NCBI RefSeq assembly: GCF_018982965.1
Contig: NZ_JACBYP010000042.1
Span: forward strand, 1-62,489
Reading direction: 5' to 3'
Source of the DNA: Streptomyces mayonensis
GTDB taxonomy: Bacteria; Actinomycetota; Actinomycetes; Streptomycetales; Streptomycetaceae
Length of the DNA: 62,489 bases
Shown here piece by piece: positions 55,248 to 62,489 of the stretch. The first letter of the stretch is position 1. The number at the start of each line of letters is the position of its first letter. The position numbers and the translations under genes were made by a program. The notes under the pieces were generated by a model. That model did not search any database. It had not been told where the DNA came from and saw only the letters and a list, made by a program, of their open reading frames with translations.

Positions 55248-55910
55248 GTGGATGATTCCACCCTGCTGTTCATCCTTCTCGACTACCTCCTGTTCATCCT
55301 TCTTCCGCGGGTGTTCTTCCGGAAGGACGGCGAGTTCAACCTGCGGTGGTGGTCCACCGCGCTGCCCATGGCGGCCGCCCCGCTGTTCCTGGTCTGCGCC
55401 CGCCTGTTCGACATCGCCCCGTCCGTGCCCGGCCCGTGGCTGAGGTTCACCGGTCCCGCCGCCGTGCTCTGCGCCTTCGGGGCGGCGGCGCTGGTGACGC
55501 TCACCATCGGCTCGCACCGGGTGCCGGTGGCCCTGTGGCACCAGCGGGACGACGCCCCGGACCACATCGTGACCTGGGGCGCCTACCGCCACATACGGCA
55601 CCCGTTCTACAGCGCGTTCCTCCTCGCGTTCCTGGGTGCCTTCCTGCTCTTCCCGCACTGGGTCACCCTCGCCCTGGGCGCGTACATGGCCGCGATGCTG
55701 AACACGGTCGCCGCCCGCGAGGAACGCATGCTGTCCGCGTCCGAGTTCGGCGCGGTCTACCGGGAGTACCACGCGCGTACGCACCGCTTCGTGCCCCTCG
55801 GACCCCTCGGACCAACGCGCTCACCGGCCCGCCCCGCACCGCCTGTTCCGCCCACACCGCACGCACCGCCCACACCGCCCGTACCGAACGACCGGAGCAG
55901 CTCACGATGA
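55248..55910 (+). CDS. ICMT/PEMT-type membrane methyltransferase
   Basis: A 220-residue protein with four or five helices and the isoprenylcysteine carboxyl methyltransferase/phospholipid methyltransferase signature: GAYRHIRHPFYSAFLL, then AAREERMLSASEFGAVYREY and the terminal RTHRFVP. It uses SAM to methylate a membrane-bound or lipophilic substrate, often a carboxylate to a methyl ester. The C-terminus is a Pro/Ala/Thr-rich tail of about 35 residues. The GTG start has GGAAAGG upstream. It is coupled to the next SDR by an ATGA overlap. Confidence 0.85.
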   Translation: MDDSTLLFILLDYLLFILLPRVFFRKDGEFNLRWWSTALPMAAAPLFLVCARLFDIAPSVPGPWLRFTGPAAVLCAFGAAALVTLTIGSHRVPVALWHQRDDAPDHIVTWGAYRHIRHPFYSAFLLAFLGAFLLFPHWVTLALGAYMAAMLNTVAAREERMLSASEFGAVYREYHARTHRFVPLGPLGPTRSPARPAPPVPPTPHAPPTPPVPNDRSSSR

Positions 55911-56746
55911 CGGACAAACCGGCGGTGCTGGTCACGGGCTGCTCGACCGGGGTGGGAAGGGCCGCCGCCCGGCGCTTCCTGCGCGCCGGTCACCCCGTGT
56001 ACGCCACCGCCCGCGACGAGGCCACCCTGGCGGAGTTCGCCGAGGCCGGCGCGGTGACCCTGCGGCTGGACGTCGCCGACGAGGCCGACGCCGCCAGGGC
56101 CGTCAAGCGCGTCGAGACCGACCACGAAGCGGTCGGAATCCTGGTGAACAACGCGGCGTACGGCGTGCAGGGCGCGGTCGAGACCGTGGACCTCGACGAC
56201 GCCCGCAGGCAGTTCGACACCAACTTCTTCGGACTGGCCCGGCTCTGCCAGCTGGTCCTGCCGGGCATGCGGAGGCGGCGTACGGGCCGGATCGTGAACG
56301 TGTCGGCGATGGGCGGTCACTTCTCCCTGCCGGGCGCCGGGTTCCTGCACGCCTCCAAGTACGCGGTCGAGGCGCTGTCGGACGCGCTGCGGCTGGAGGT
56401 GGCCGGCTTCGGGATCAAGGTGGTGCTCGTGGAACCGGGACCGATCCGCACGCCGTTCCCGACGAAGATCAACGCAACGCTCCCACCCGCTTCGGGAGGG
56501 CCCTACGACGCGTTCCACCGGGCGGTCGAGACGCGCGTCGCCGCGGCGTACGAGCCCCGGGCCCTGAGCATGGCCCTCAGCCCGGAGAAGGTCGCGCGCG
56601 TCATCGAGCGGGCGGCGGTCCGGCCCCGGCCCGCCGCCCGGTACCCGGTGGGCGTGATGGCCCGCGGGCTGATCGCGATGAGCCACTTCCTCCCGGACTT
56701 CGCGGTCGACGCCGTGACGCGGTCGCAGTTCCCCGGGCCCCGGTAG
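55907..56746 (+). CDS. SDR-fold protein lacking catalytic Ser and Tyr
   Basis: A 279-residue SDR. The cofactor motif VLVTGCSTGVGRAAA and NNAAYG are intact, but the active site is not. Where SDRs have Ser and Tyr-x3-Lys, this protein reads VSAMGG (Ala in place of Ser) and FLHASK (Leu in place of Tyr), with the Lys kept. The alignment is fixed by the intact SDR at 44542, which shows TSMGG and AYCGSK at the same spacing. It may bind NAD(P) without hydride transfer, act as a scaffold, or catalyse another reaction. Coupled to the methyltransferase. Confidence 0.8.
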   Translation: MTDKPAVLVTGCSTGVGRAAARRFLRAGHPVYATARDEATLAEFAEAGAVTLRLDVADEADAARAVKRVETDHEAVGILVNNAAYGVQGAVETVDLDDARRQFDTNFFGLARLCQLVLPGMRRRRTGRIVNVSAMGGHFSLPGAGFLHASKYAVEALSDALRLEVAGFGIKVVLVEPGPIRTPFPTKINATLPPASGGPYDAFHRAVETRVAAAYEPRALSMALSPEKVARVIERAAVRPRPAARYPVGVMARGLIAMSHFLPDFAVDAVTRSQFPGPR

Positions 56747-56818
56747 TCCGCCGCACCGCCTGTCCCCGCCCCTCCGGGCCACCGTCCGCCTCGACGCCTC
56801 ACCCCAGGGAGTACGACC

Positions 56819-58513
56819 ATGAGCCGGTTCGTCGGCATGCTGCTGGACACGGCCGCGCGATCGACGCGGGGCCTCGTCACCGGAGAACCGGGCAGCGCCC
56901 GGCGGCAGACCTGGGGCGAGGTGCACCGGGAGGCCCGGCGTGTCGCCGCGGTCCTGTCGGCCGACGGCGTGGGCCCCGGTTCGGCGGTGTGCGTACTGGC
57001 CGCCGAACCCGTGCTCGTCGCCCCCACGGTGCAGGCCGTGTGGCTGCTCGGCGGGAGCGTCACCATGCTCCACCAGCCCACCCCCCGCTCGGACCTCGGC
57101 GAATGGAGCCGGGACACCGTACGGGCGCTGGAGACGGTCGGCTCCGCGACGGTGCTGATCGGCCCCTCCTTCGCGCCCGTCGCCGACGCCCTCGCCGAAC
57201 GCGGCATCCGGCACCGGCTGCTGGACGAACTGGTGGCCCGCGCGGCGACGGCGGAGGACCACGCGTCCGCTGCTCCGGCGGACCCGACGGCGGCGACCGA
57301 CGAGGACAGCACCGCGCTGCTCCAGCTCACCAGCGGTTCCACGGGCAGCCCCAAGGCCGTCCGGATCACCCACGGCAACCTGCGCGCGAACCTGACGGCC
57401 ATCGCCGACCGGGGACGGCTCGACCCCGGCGACGACGTGATGGTGTCCTGGCTGCCGCTCTTCCACGACATGGGCATGGTGGCCTTCCTCGCCCTCCCCA
57501 TGGCCCTGGGCCTGGAGCTGGTGAAGGTCACCCCGGCCGACTTCGTCGCGGACCCGCTGCTGTGGCCCCGGCTGCTCAGCGCGTACCGGGCGACGATCAC
57601 GGGTGCGCCGAACTTCGCCTACGCGATGGCCGGCCGCCGCCTGGCCAAGGTCTCCGACCCGGGGGCCCTCGACCTGTCCCGGCTGCGCATCGCGCTGAAC
57701 GGCGCCGAACCGATCGACGAGGCGGCCCTGGACCGCTTCACCGCGGCGGGCGCGCGCTTCGGCATGGCCCCCGAGTGCGTTCTCGCGGCCTACGGGCTGG
57801 CGGAGGCGACCCTCGCGGTCTCGGCCGCGGCCCCGTACACCGGGCTGTCGGTGGAGACCGTGGACGCCGAGCTCGTCGAAACGGAGGGCAGGGCGGTGCC
57901 GCCGCGCCCCGACCGGGCCGTACGGACCTTCAGCCGCCTCGGCACACCGCTGCGCGGTCTTGAGGTGACCGTCGTGGACACCGCGGGCGAGGTGCTGGGC
58001 GAACGGCAGGTCGGTCAGCTGCGCGTACGCGGTACGTCGGTCACGTCCGGCAGCCTGACGGCCGACGGCCCGGCCGGTGCGCTGGACGCCGAGGGCTGGC
58101 TGGAGACCGGTGACCTCGGCTACCTCAGCGACGGCGAAGTGGTGGTCTGCGGGCGCAGCAAGGACGTCATCATCATGGCCGGACGCAACATCCACCCCAC
58201 CGACATCGAACGCGCCGCCGCCCGCGTCGACGGAGTACGGGCCGGGAACGTCGCCGCCGTGCGGATCGACGCGGCGGCCGCCGGCCGGGAGGGCTTCGCC
58301 GTCGCTCTGGAGTCCTCGCTGGCGGGTGACCGGGAAGCGGAGGAGCTGCTGGGCAAGGAGGTCACCACGCAGGTGGTCGACGCGGTCGGCGTCCGCCCGG
58401 CAGCCGTCCACGTCCTGCCTCCGGGGGCCCTGCCGAAGACCCCTTCGGGGAAGCTGCGGCGCGCGGCGGCGGGGGAGCGGATCGCCGCCCACGGCGGCGC
58501 CGCGGGCCCGTGA
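56819..58513 (+). CDS. Fatty-acyl-AMP ligase-like (acyl-ACP synthetase)
   Basis: A 564-residue ANL-superfamily enzyme. Motifs: LTSGSTGSPK (170-179, P-loop), FHDMGMV near 220, YGLAEATLA (AMP site), TGDLGYL (ribose), GRSKDVIIMAGRNIHP (hinge) and the C-terminal catalytic Lys in PKTPSGKLRR. The FHDMG element and the NIHP segment are typical of FAALs, which load free fatty acids onto ACPs rather than CoA. It is the last gene of the cluster. The adjacent ACP (54898) is the plausible acceptor. Confidence 0.88.
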   Translation: MSRFVGMLLDTAARSTRGLVTGEPGSARRQTWGEVHREARRVAAVLSADGVGPGSAVCVLAAEPVLVAPTVQAVWLLGGSVTMLHQPTPRSDLGEWSRDTVRALETVGSATVLIGPSFAPVADALAERGIRHRLLDELVARAATAEDHASAAPADPTAATDEDSTALLQLTSGSTGSPKAVRITHGNLRANLTAIADRGRLDPGDDVMVSWLPLFHDMGMVAFLALPMALGLELVKVTPADFVADPLLWPRLLSAYRATITGAPNFAYAMAGRRLAKVSDPGALDLSRLRIALNGAEPIDEAALDRFTAAGARFGMAPECVLAAYGLAEATLAVSAAAPYTGLSVETVDAELVETEGRAVPPRPDRAVRTFSRLGTPLRGLEVTVVDTAGEVLGERQVGQLRVRGTSVTSGSLTADGPAGALDAEGWLETGDLGYLSDGEVVVCGRSKDVIIMAGRNIHPTDIERAAARVDGVRAGNVAAVRIDAAAAGREGFAVALESSLAGDREAEELLGKEVTTQVVDAVGVRPAAVHVLPPGALPKTPSGKLRRAAAGERIAAHGGAAGP

Positions 58514-58559
58514 TCCGCACGCTCACACTGGTTGAACGGTCGTGACGCGGTGCTACGGC

Positions 58560-58632
58560 GGTTCCACCGCGGTTCTACGGTCCGGTTCCACCGCGGTTCT
58601 GCGGTCCGGTTCCACCGCGGTTCTACCGGTCC
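58560..58632. repeat. 24-bp x3 tandem repeat at 3' end of cluster
   Basis: Units of 24, 24 and 25 bp start at 58560, 58584 and 58608. Each contains GGTTCCACCGCGGTTCT, with an ACCGCGGT palindrome. The last unit overlaps the final codons of the convergent small gene. Confidence 0.85.
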
Positions 58633-58772
58633 TCCGGTTTCCGCACGACGGTCTCGTCCTCGTCGCGCTCGCCCTCCGCCTGGGAGGGGGTGCTGTGCGG
58701 CACGTCCGGGGCCGTGCCGTCCCGTTCCTCGTCGCGTTCGCCCTCGGCCTGGGACGGGGTCGGCTCGCTCAT
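58623..58772 (-). CDS. Small acidic protein with internal duplication
   Basis: A 49-residue, highly charged protein in which TPSQAEGERDE occurs twice (starting at residues 4 and 28). A canonical AGGAGG lies just before the ATG at 58772. Its third-position bias agrees with coding. No known domain; such small Ser/Glu/Asp-rich proteins are common in Streptomyces. The product is probably soluble. Its 3' end lies inside the 24-bp repeat. Confidence 0.65.
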   Translation of the reverse strand: MSEPTPSQAEGERDEERDGTAPDVPHSTPSQAEGERDEDETVVRKPEDR

Positions 58773-58836
58773 CGGGTACCTCCTGCTGCTCCTGCCGAGC
58801 GGGGTCAGCGGGCCGGGTACCCGTGCCGGGGTCTCC

Positions 58837-59586
58837 TCACCACCCTCCCCGGCCGCGGGCTCGGCGCCCGAGCCTGCCCAGCGCCGTCCGCAGGGCCGCA
58901 CGCACCTCGGGCGGCGGGGGCGGGCTGCCGCTGCCGGCGCCCGCGACGACCGCGGCGGCGACCGTGCGGAGCTTCGTGTTGGACAGCTGCGAGGCCTCCC
59001 GCAGGATGTGCCACGCCTCGTCCGACGTACAGGCGTGCAGGGCCATGAGCACGCCCCGTGCCTGGTCGATGACCGGCCGCGAGGCGAGGGCGTGGCGCAA
59101 CTGCCCCACTTCCTGCTCCAGGGTCCGCAGCCGGTCGGCCCGCTCAGTGCCGGGAGCGTGGCCGGGGGCGGCGGAAGCGGTGCGGGGGGCGCTGCCGGGA
59201 CCGGGGCCGGGTGCGGGGCCGGGGCCCCGGGCGCGGGTCGTGGTGCGCAGCGGGTCGGTGGTGTCGAGGCCGGAGCCCTCCAGGATCCGTACCGGCTGAC
59301 CGCGCCAGTTCGCCGTCGTCGCCGGTACCGACTCCCGGTGGCTGTAGCCGCCCAGGAGGTCGAGGAACCGCAGCCCCGCCGGGTCCATGAACTCGACGGC
59401 GCCCATGTCCAGGTCGAGCCGGGCGAGCCCGGACGGCAGCGCGGCCAGGGCGTCGGCGAGGACCGCCGTGCACCCGTGGACGAGGCGCCCCCGCGGGAGG
59501 AGCAGCGCGCGGTCGGCGTCCACCCGACGGTCGATGACCAGCACCTCGGGGGTACCGGTCCGACGCGGTGGTGCCGTCCAGGTCAT
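58837..59586 (-). CDS. STAS-ANTAR regulatory protein
   Basis: About 249 residues. The N-terminal STAS domain (VLVIDRRVDADRALLLPRG, then LDLDMGAVEFMDPAGLRFLD) resembles an anti-sigma-factor antagonist, but the phospho-Ser region reads MDPAG, without the usual Ser-x-G. A Pro/Gly-rich linker follows, then an ANTAR RNA-binding domain (LRHALASRPVIDQARGVLMA, followed by ACTSDEAWHILREASQLSN). ANTAR proteins act as antiterminators at hairpin pairs in mRNA. The start at 59586 is preferred; the frame is open to 59703. It lies downstream of the GAF kinase, a common sensor partner. Confidence 0.82.
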   Translation of the reverse strand: MTWTAPPRRTGTPEVLVIDRRVDADRALLLPRGRLVHGCTAVLADALAALPSGLARLDLDMGAVEFMDPAGLRFLDLLGGYSHRESVPATTANWRGQPVRILEGSGLDTTDPLRTTTRARGPGPAPGPGPGSAPRTASAAPGHAPGTERADRLRTLEQEVGQLRHALASRPVIDQARGVLMALHACTSDEAWHILREASQLSNTKLRTVAAAVVAGAGSGSPPPPPEVRAALRTALGRLGRRARGRGGW

Positions 59587-59775
59587 GTCACCGCCCTGTC
59601 CGTCCGTGCTGGTGCCTGGCAGTTCCCGGCAGACGTCCGCGACGTCCGCGACCGCCCCCTCAACGAGGCACTTGCCCGTCCGTCGCCGTAGTACACCCCG
59701 CACAGAGGAATGGAATCGCCCACGAGCGGGTAAAGGCAGCGCCGCCCCGGTCCGGCCCGACGCCGCCCCACGTGT

Positions 59776-61290
59776 TCACAGCGGCGACCACCAGGTGACC
59801 GTCGTCCCCTCGCCGCGACGCCCGCCGCCGTCCGCGCTGCCGCTCTCCGTACCGCCGCTGAGGCTGCCGCTGCCGCCGTCCGTACCGTCGTCGAAGACCG
59901 TGAGGCGTACCCCGGCCCGGCCGTCGGCGAGTGCGGTGGCCGTGTCGACGGTGACCTCGACGCGGGAGACCTCCTTGCGGGCGCACACGTCCGCCAGGGC
60001 GTGCCGCAGGGCGGTGACGAGACGGTCGGCCACCGGGGCGGGCACGCGGGTGTCGACGGCGCCCCTGAAGTGGGTGGACGGGGCGAGGCCGAGGCGGTCG
60101 GCGGCGGACGCCGTCTCGCGCAGGACCCGGCCGCGCAGGCCCGTCGGCGGTTCGGCCGGGGGCTGCTGGAGGGCGAAGATGGTGGTGCGGACCTCCTGGA
60201 CCGTGGACCGCAGCGCGTCCACCGCCCGGACGAGGATGTCGCGCACGTCCTCCGCGCCGCGCCGGCGTTCGGTCGACTCCAGCATCATGCCGGTGGCGAA
60301 CAGCCGCTGCACCACCAGGTCGTGCAGGTCCCGGGCGATGCGGTCCCGGTCCTCGTAGACGGCGAGCCGCTCCCGGCCGCGCCGGGCGTCGGCGAGCACG
60401 AGGGCCAGCGCGGCCTGCGAGGCGAACTGCGTGGCCAGCAGCCGCTCCAGGTCCGTGTACTGGCGTGCGCCGCGGCGGCGCGGCAGGGCGAGGGTGCCGA
60501 TCAGCCGGCCGTTCGCCTGGAGCGGCAGCATCATGCTCGGCCCGAACCGGTGCCGTACGTGGGTCGTCATGCGCGGGTCGGTCGCGGAGTCCGTGAGGAA
60601 GACCGGTTCCCCGCCGAGGAGTTGCTCGAGGACGGGGCTGCCCGGGGCGATGGTCGCACCGATCATGCCGTCCGGGTCGTCGGGCGTCGAGGCGGTCACG
60701 ATCTCCATGCCGCCCTCGGCCGTCGGGTGGAGGATGACGCCCGCGGAGGCGTCGGCCAGCAGCCGGGCCCGCTCGGCGACCGTGGTCAGCGCGTCGTCGG
60801 CGCTCTCCTCGGTGAGCAGCGCGGTCGTGACGGCCGCCGCGCCCTCGATCCAGCGCTCGCGCTGCCGTGCCGTCTCGTACAGCCGGGCGTTGCCGATCGA
60901 GATGCCGGCCTGCGTGGCCAGGACCCGCAGCAGCTGCTCGTCCTCGGTGGTGAACGCTCCGGCGCCGGGCCGCCCGGTCAGGCGCAGCTCGCCGACCTCC
61001 TCGTCGCCCACCAGGACCGGCACCCGCAGCCGAGGGAACGCCGCCTGCGCCCCCGCTTCCTCCTCCTGGCCGGCCGGCGTCCCGGGGCGTCCCGGGGCGG
61101 GGGCCCGGATCCCCGGCGGACCGTTCCCGGCGGGGTCGGCGACGTCCAGGTCCGCGTGGTCGGCGCCGGTCAGCTCGGCGGCGCCCTCCACGATGTGCCG
61201 CAGAGCGCAGCGCAGGTCCAGGTCGGTGCCGGCCCCGGCGAGGACGGTCTCGAGGAGCCGGGCCAGACGGGGCGCGGGCTGCGCGGTCAT
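59776..61290 (-). CDS. Two-GAF sensor histidine kinase, degenerate ATPase
   Basis: A 504-residue DevS/NreB-like cytosolic sensor. There are two GAF domains (about 15-150 and 160-305), then HisKA_3 with the phospho-accepting His in DRDRIARDLHDLVVQRLF, then a C-terminal region in the place of the HATPase. The N-box normally reads (E/T)N, but here it is ALADVCARKE, and the G-boxes are replaced by a Ser/Gly-rich run ending GEGTTVTWWSPL. Autophosphorylation is therefore doubtful. The start follows mbl by 37 bp and may be in the same transcript. Confidence 0.8.
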   Translation of the reverse strand: MTAQPAPRLARLLETVLAGAGTDLDLRCALRHIVEGAAELTGADHADLDVADPAGNGPPGIRAPAPGRPGTPAGQEEEAGAQAAFPRLRVPVLVGDEEVGELRLTGRPGAGAFTTEDEQLLRVLATQAGISIGNARLYETARQRERWIEGAAAVTTALLTEESADDALTTVAERARLLADASAGVILHPTAEGGMEIVTASTPDDPDGMIGATIAPGSPVLEQLLGGEPVFLTDSATDPRMTTHVRHRFGPSMMLPLQANGRLIGTLALPRRRGARQYTDLERLLATQFASQAALALVLADARRGRERLAVYEDRDRIARDLHDLVVQRLFATGMMLESTERRRGAEDVRDILVRAVDALRSTVQEVRTTIFALQQPPAEPPTGLRGRVLRETASAADRLGLAPSTHFRGAVDTRVPAPVADRLVTALRHALADVCARKEVSRVEVTVDTATALADGRAGVRLTVFDDGTDGGSGSLSGGTESGSADGGGRRGEGTTVTWWSPL

Positions 61291-61327
61291 CGCGTCCGGC
61301 TCCCTCGGCCTCTTCCCGGCACCCGCC

Positions 61328-62386
61328 TCAGTCGGCCGCCGTCGGGTGCAGCACCAGCGGCTCGACCTGGCCCTCCAGCATGCTGCCGAGTCCCTGGACC
61401 GCGCACACGTCGGGCCGCTCCGCGATGTGCACCGGCATGCCCGTGGCCTGACGCAGCATCTGGTCGAAGCCCGGCAGCAGCGCGCTCCCGCCGACCATCA
61501 TGATCCCGCGGTCGGCGAGATCCGCGACCAGGTCAGGCGGGCAGTCCCGCAGCACCTTGCCGATCCCGTCGAGCACGGCCGTCAGCGGCGTCTGGATGGC
61601 GTTGCGCACGGCGGCGGTGTCGACCCGCACACTGCGCGCGAGCCCGGTCGCCACGTCCCGCCCGTGGATCTCGGTGGACGTCGGCCCCTGCGGGGTCAGC
61701 CCGTTGCCCGACAGGGCGAGTTGCAGCGGGCGTACGGACTGGCTGGGCAGGACCAGCTCGTGCTGGTGGCGCAGGAGCTGCACGATCGCGTGGTCCACGG
61801 CCTCACCGCCGACCGGGATGCGCTCGGCGGTGACGATCGAGCCGAGGGAGAGCACCGCGACCTGCGTGGCGTGCGCACCGCAGACCATGATCATGGTCGC
61901 CTCGGGCCGTTCGACGGGCAGGCCGCAGCCGACCGCCGCCGCGATCAGCGTGTCGACGAGTTCCACGCGGCGCGCACCCAGCCCGACCAGCGTCTCGATC
62001 GCCGCCCGCTGGGACAGCGGATCCGCGTCGTGCGGGGTGCAGACGGCGGCCCGCAGCCGGGGCTTGCGGCGCAGGGCGCGGCGGACCCGGTCGCCGAGCA
62101 GGTGGCGCAGCATCCGCTGGGCCATCTCGATGTCGACGACCGTGCCGCCGGAGACCGGCCGTACGACACGGATGTAGCCGGGGGTGCGGCCGGTCATCTT
62201 CTCCGCGAACTCGCCGACCGCGATGAGCGCGCCGGTGCGGGTGTTGACCGCCGCGGCGGACGGCTGGTCCACGACCAGCCCGGCACCCTTCACGTACACG
62301 CGGGTCCGCGCGGCGCCGAGGTCGACGGCGAAGTGGCAGCGGCGCAGCGCCTCCAGACTGGCGGTACTGGCGGTACTGGCGGTCAT
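61328..62386 (-). CDS. mbl: MreB-like actin homologue, Mbl type, divergent ATP site
   Basis: A 352-residue actin-fold protein similar to MreB/Mbl, which in Streptomyces contributes to spore wall integrity rather than rod elongation. The order of elements is right: FAVDLGAARTRVYVKG (phosphate 1), VRPVSGGTVVDIEMAQRML, and GGSALLPGFDQML (adenosine). The phosphate-2 loop, normally DIGGGT-x-E, reads VCGAHATQVAV, missing the Asp and Gly residues. Two other motifs carry substitutions, so nucleotide hydrolysis is questionable. S. coelicolor Mbl is SCO2451 (from memory). Confidence 0.85.
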   Translation of the reverse strand: MTASTASTASLEALRRCHFAVDLGAARTRVYVKGAGLVVDQPSAAAVNTRTGALIAVGEFAEKMTGRTPGYIRVVRPVSGGTVVDIEMAQRMLRHLLGDRVRRALRRKPRLRAAVCTPHDADPLSQRAAIETLVGLGARRVELVDTLIAAAVGCGLPVERPEATMIMVCGAHATQVAVLSLGSIVTAERIPVGGEAVDHAIVQLLRHQHELVLPSQSVRPLQLALSGNGLTPQGPTSTEIHGRDVATGLARSVRVDTAAVRNAIQTPLTAVLDGIGKVLRDCPPDLVADLADRGIMMVGGSALLPGFDQMLRQATGMPVHIAERPDVCAVQGLGSMLEGQVEPLVLHPTAAD

Positions 62387-62439
62387 GGCGAATCCTCCCG
62401 AGAGCGCGGACCGTGCGGAGGCCGTCCGGTGGCCGGCCT

Positions 62440-62489
62440 CTCAGGCATCGTGCGGGGCGGCGGGGGAGGACGCCCGCACGATGCCTGAG
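62440..62489. terminator. Strong hairpin at window edge
   Basis: A perfect 17-bp inverted repeat (62440-62456 and 62473-62489) around a 16-nt G-rich loop. It lies about 54 bp upstream of the mbl start, so it most likely terminates a gene arriving from beyond the window. The window ends exactly at the right arm, so the stem may be longer. Confidence 0.75.

Noticed and set aside
49334..58513. Assignment to a valanimycin/azoxy-type pathway
   Set aside because: Diiron N-oxygenation and lipid activation are suggestive, but no VlmA-like transferase, flavin N-hydroxylase or hydrazine-forming enzyme is present, so naming a product class is not justified.

Overview
The window looks like chromosomal DNA of a Streptomyces. 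It has very high GC with a strong third-position bias, GTG and TTG starts, Tat and sortase (LAETG) signals, GlnR-type nitrogen control, a HrdA-like sigma factor and an Mbl-like actin homologue. From memory, the gene order (dusB, ppdK, nirBD, nasA, dnaG, hrdA, tRNAs, mbl) follows the S. coelicolor SCO2496-SCO2451 region. This is recall, not a search.

Layout. 1-629: noncoding 122-bp tandem repeats. 870-8865: efflux permease, dusB, membrane sulfatase-family protein and ppdK behind an unusual palindromic promoter region. 8928-11558: sortase-type surface protein, an SDR and a Tat-exported beta-propeller. 11706-16114: nitrite reductase operon behind a GlnR-like box. 16247-24576: Ser/Thr kinase, TauE-type permease, secreted nuclease, truncated deazaflavin-type reductase, class F sortase with a secreted partner, SDR and LysR regulator. 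24678-30530: secreted thermolysin-type protease, assimilatory nitrate reductase, SanA-like protein and a CbiX-type chelatase. 30572-36726: dGTPase, ferredoxin-reductase-like protein, primase and sigma factor. 36763-42444: heterodimeric ABC exporter, FGGY kinase and a small membrane protein. 42594-43016: tRNA-Asn x2 and tRNA-Met.

Right after the tRNAs the content becomes accessory. Three regulator modules come first (XRE, MerR, PadR) with small partner genes, then a PAP2 phosphatase, then a compact co-directional set at 49334-58513. That set has eleven genes, mostly translationally coupled: a KASIII-like enzyme with altered catalytic residues, an AurF-like diiron oxygenase, a small carrier protein, a class II aaRS-like amino acid:carrier-protein ligase, a thioester reductase, a second ferritin-fold diiron protein, a phosphopantetheinyl transferase, an ACP, an ICMT-type membrane methyltransferase, an SDR without its catalytic Ser and Tyr, and a fatty-acyl-AMP-ligase-like enzyme. 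No modular PKS or NRPS is present. It reads as a pathway joining a carrier-bound amino acid to a carrier-bound acyl chain, followed by oxidation, reduction and methylation. The product is unknown and this is the most interesting part of the window.

58623-62386 returns to conserved genes: a small repeat-bearing protein, a STAS-ANTAR regulator, a degenerate GAF histidine kinase and mbl, closed by a strong hairpin at the window edge. The nitrate genes (nasA, nirBD and its flavoprotein, the chelatase for sirohaem) are spread over about 18 kb but form one nitrate-to-ammonium route.
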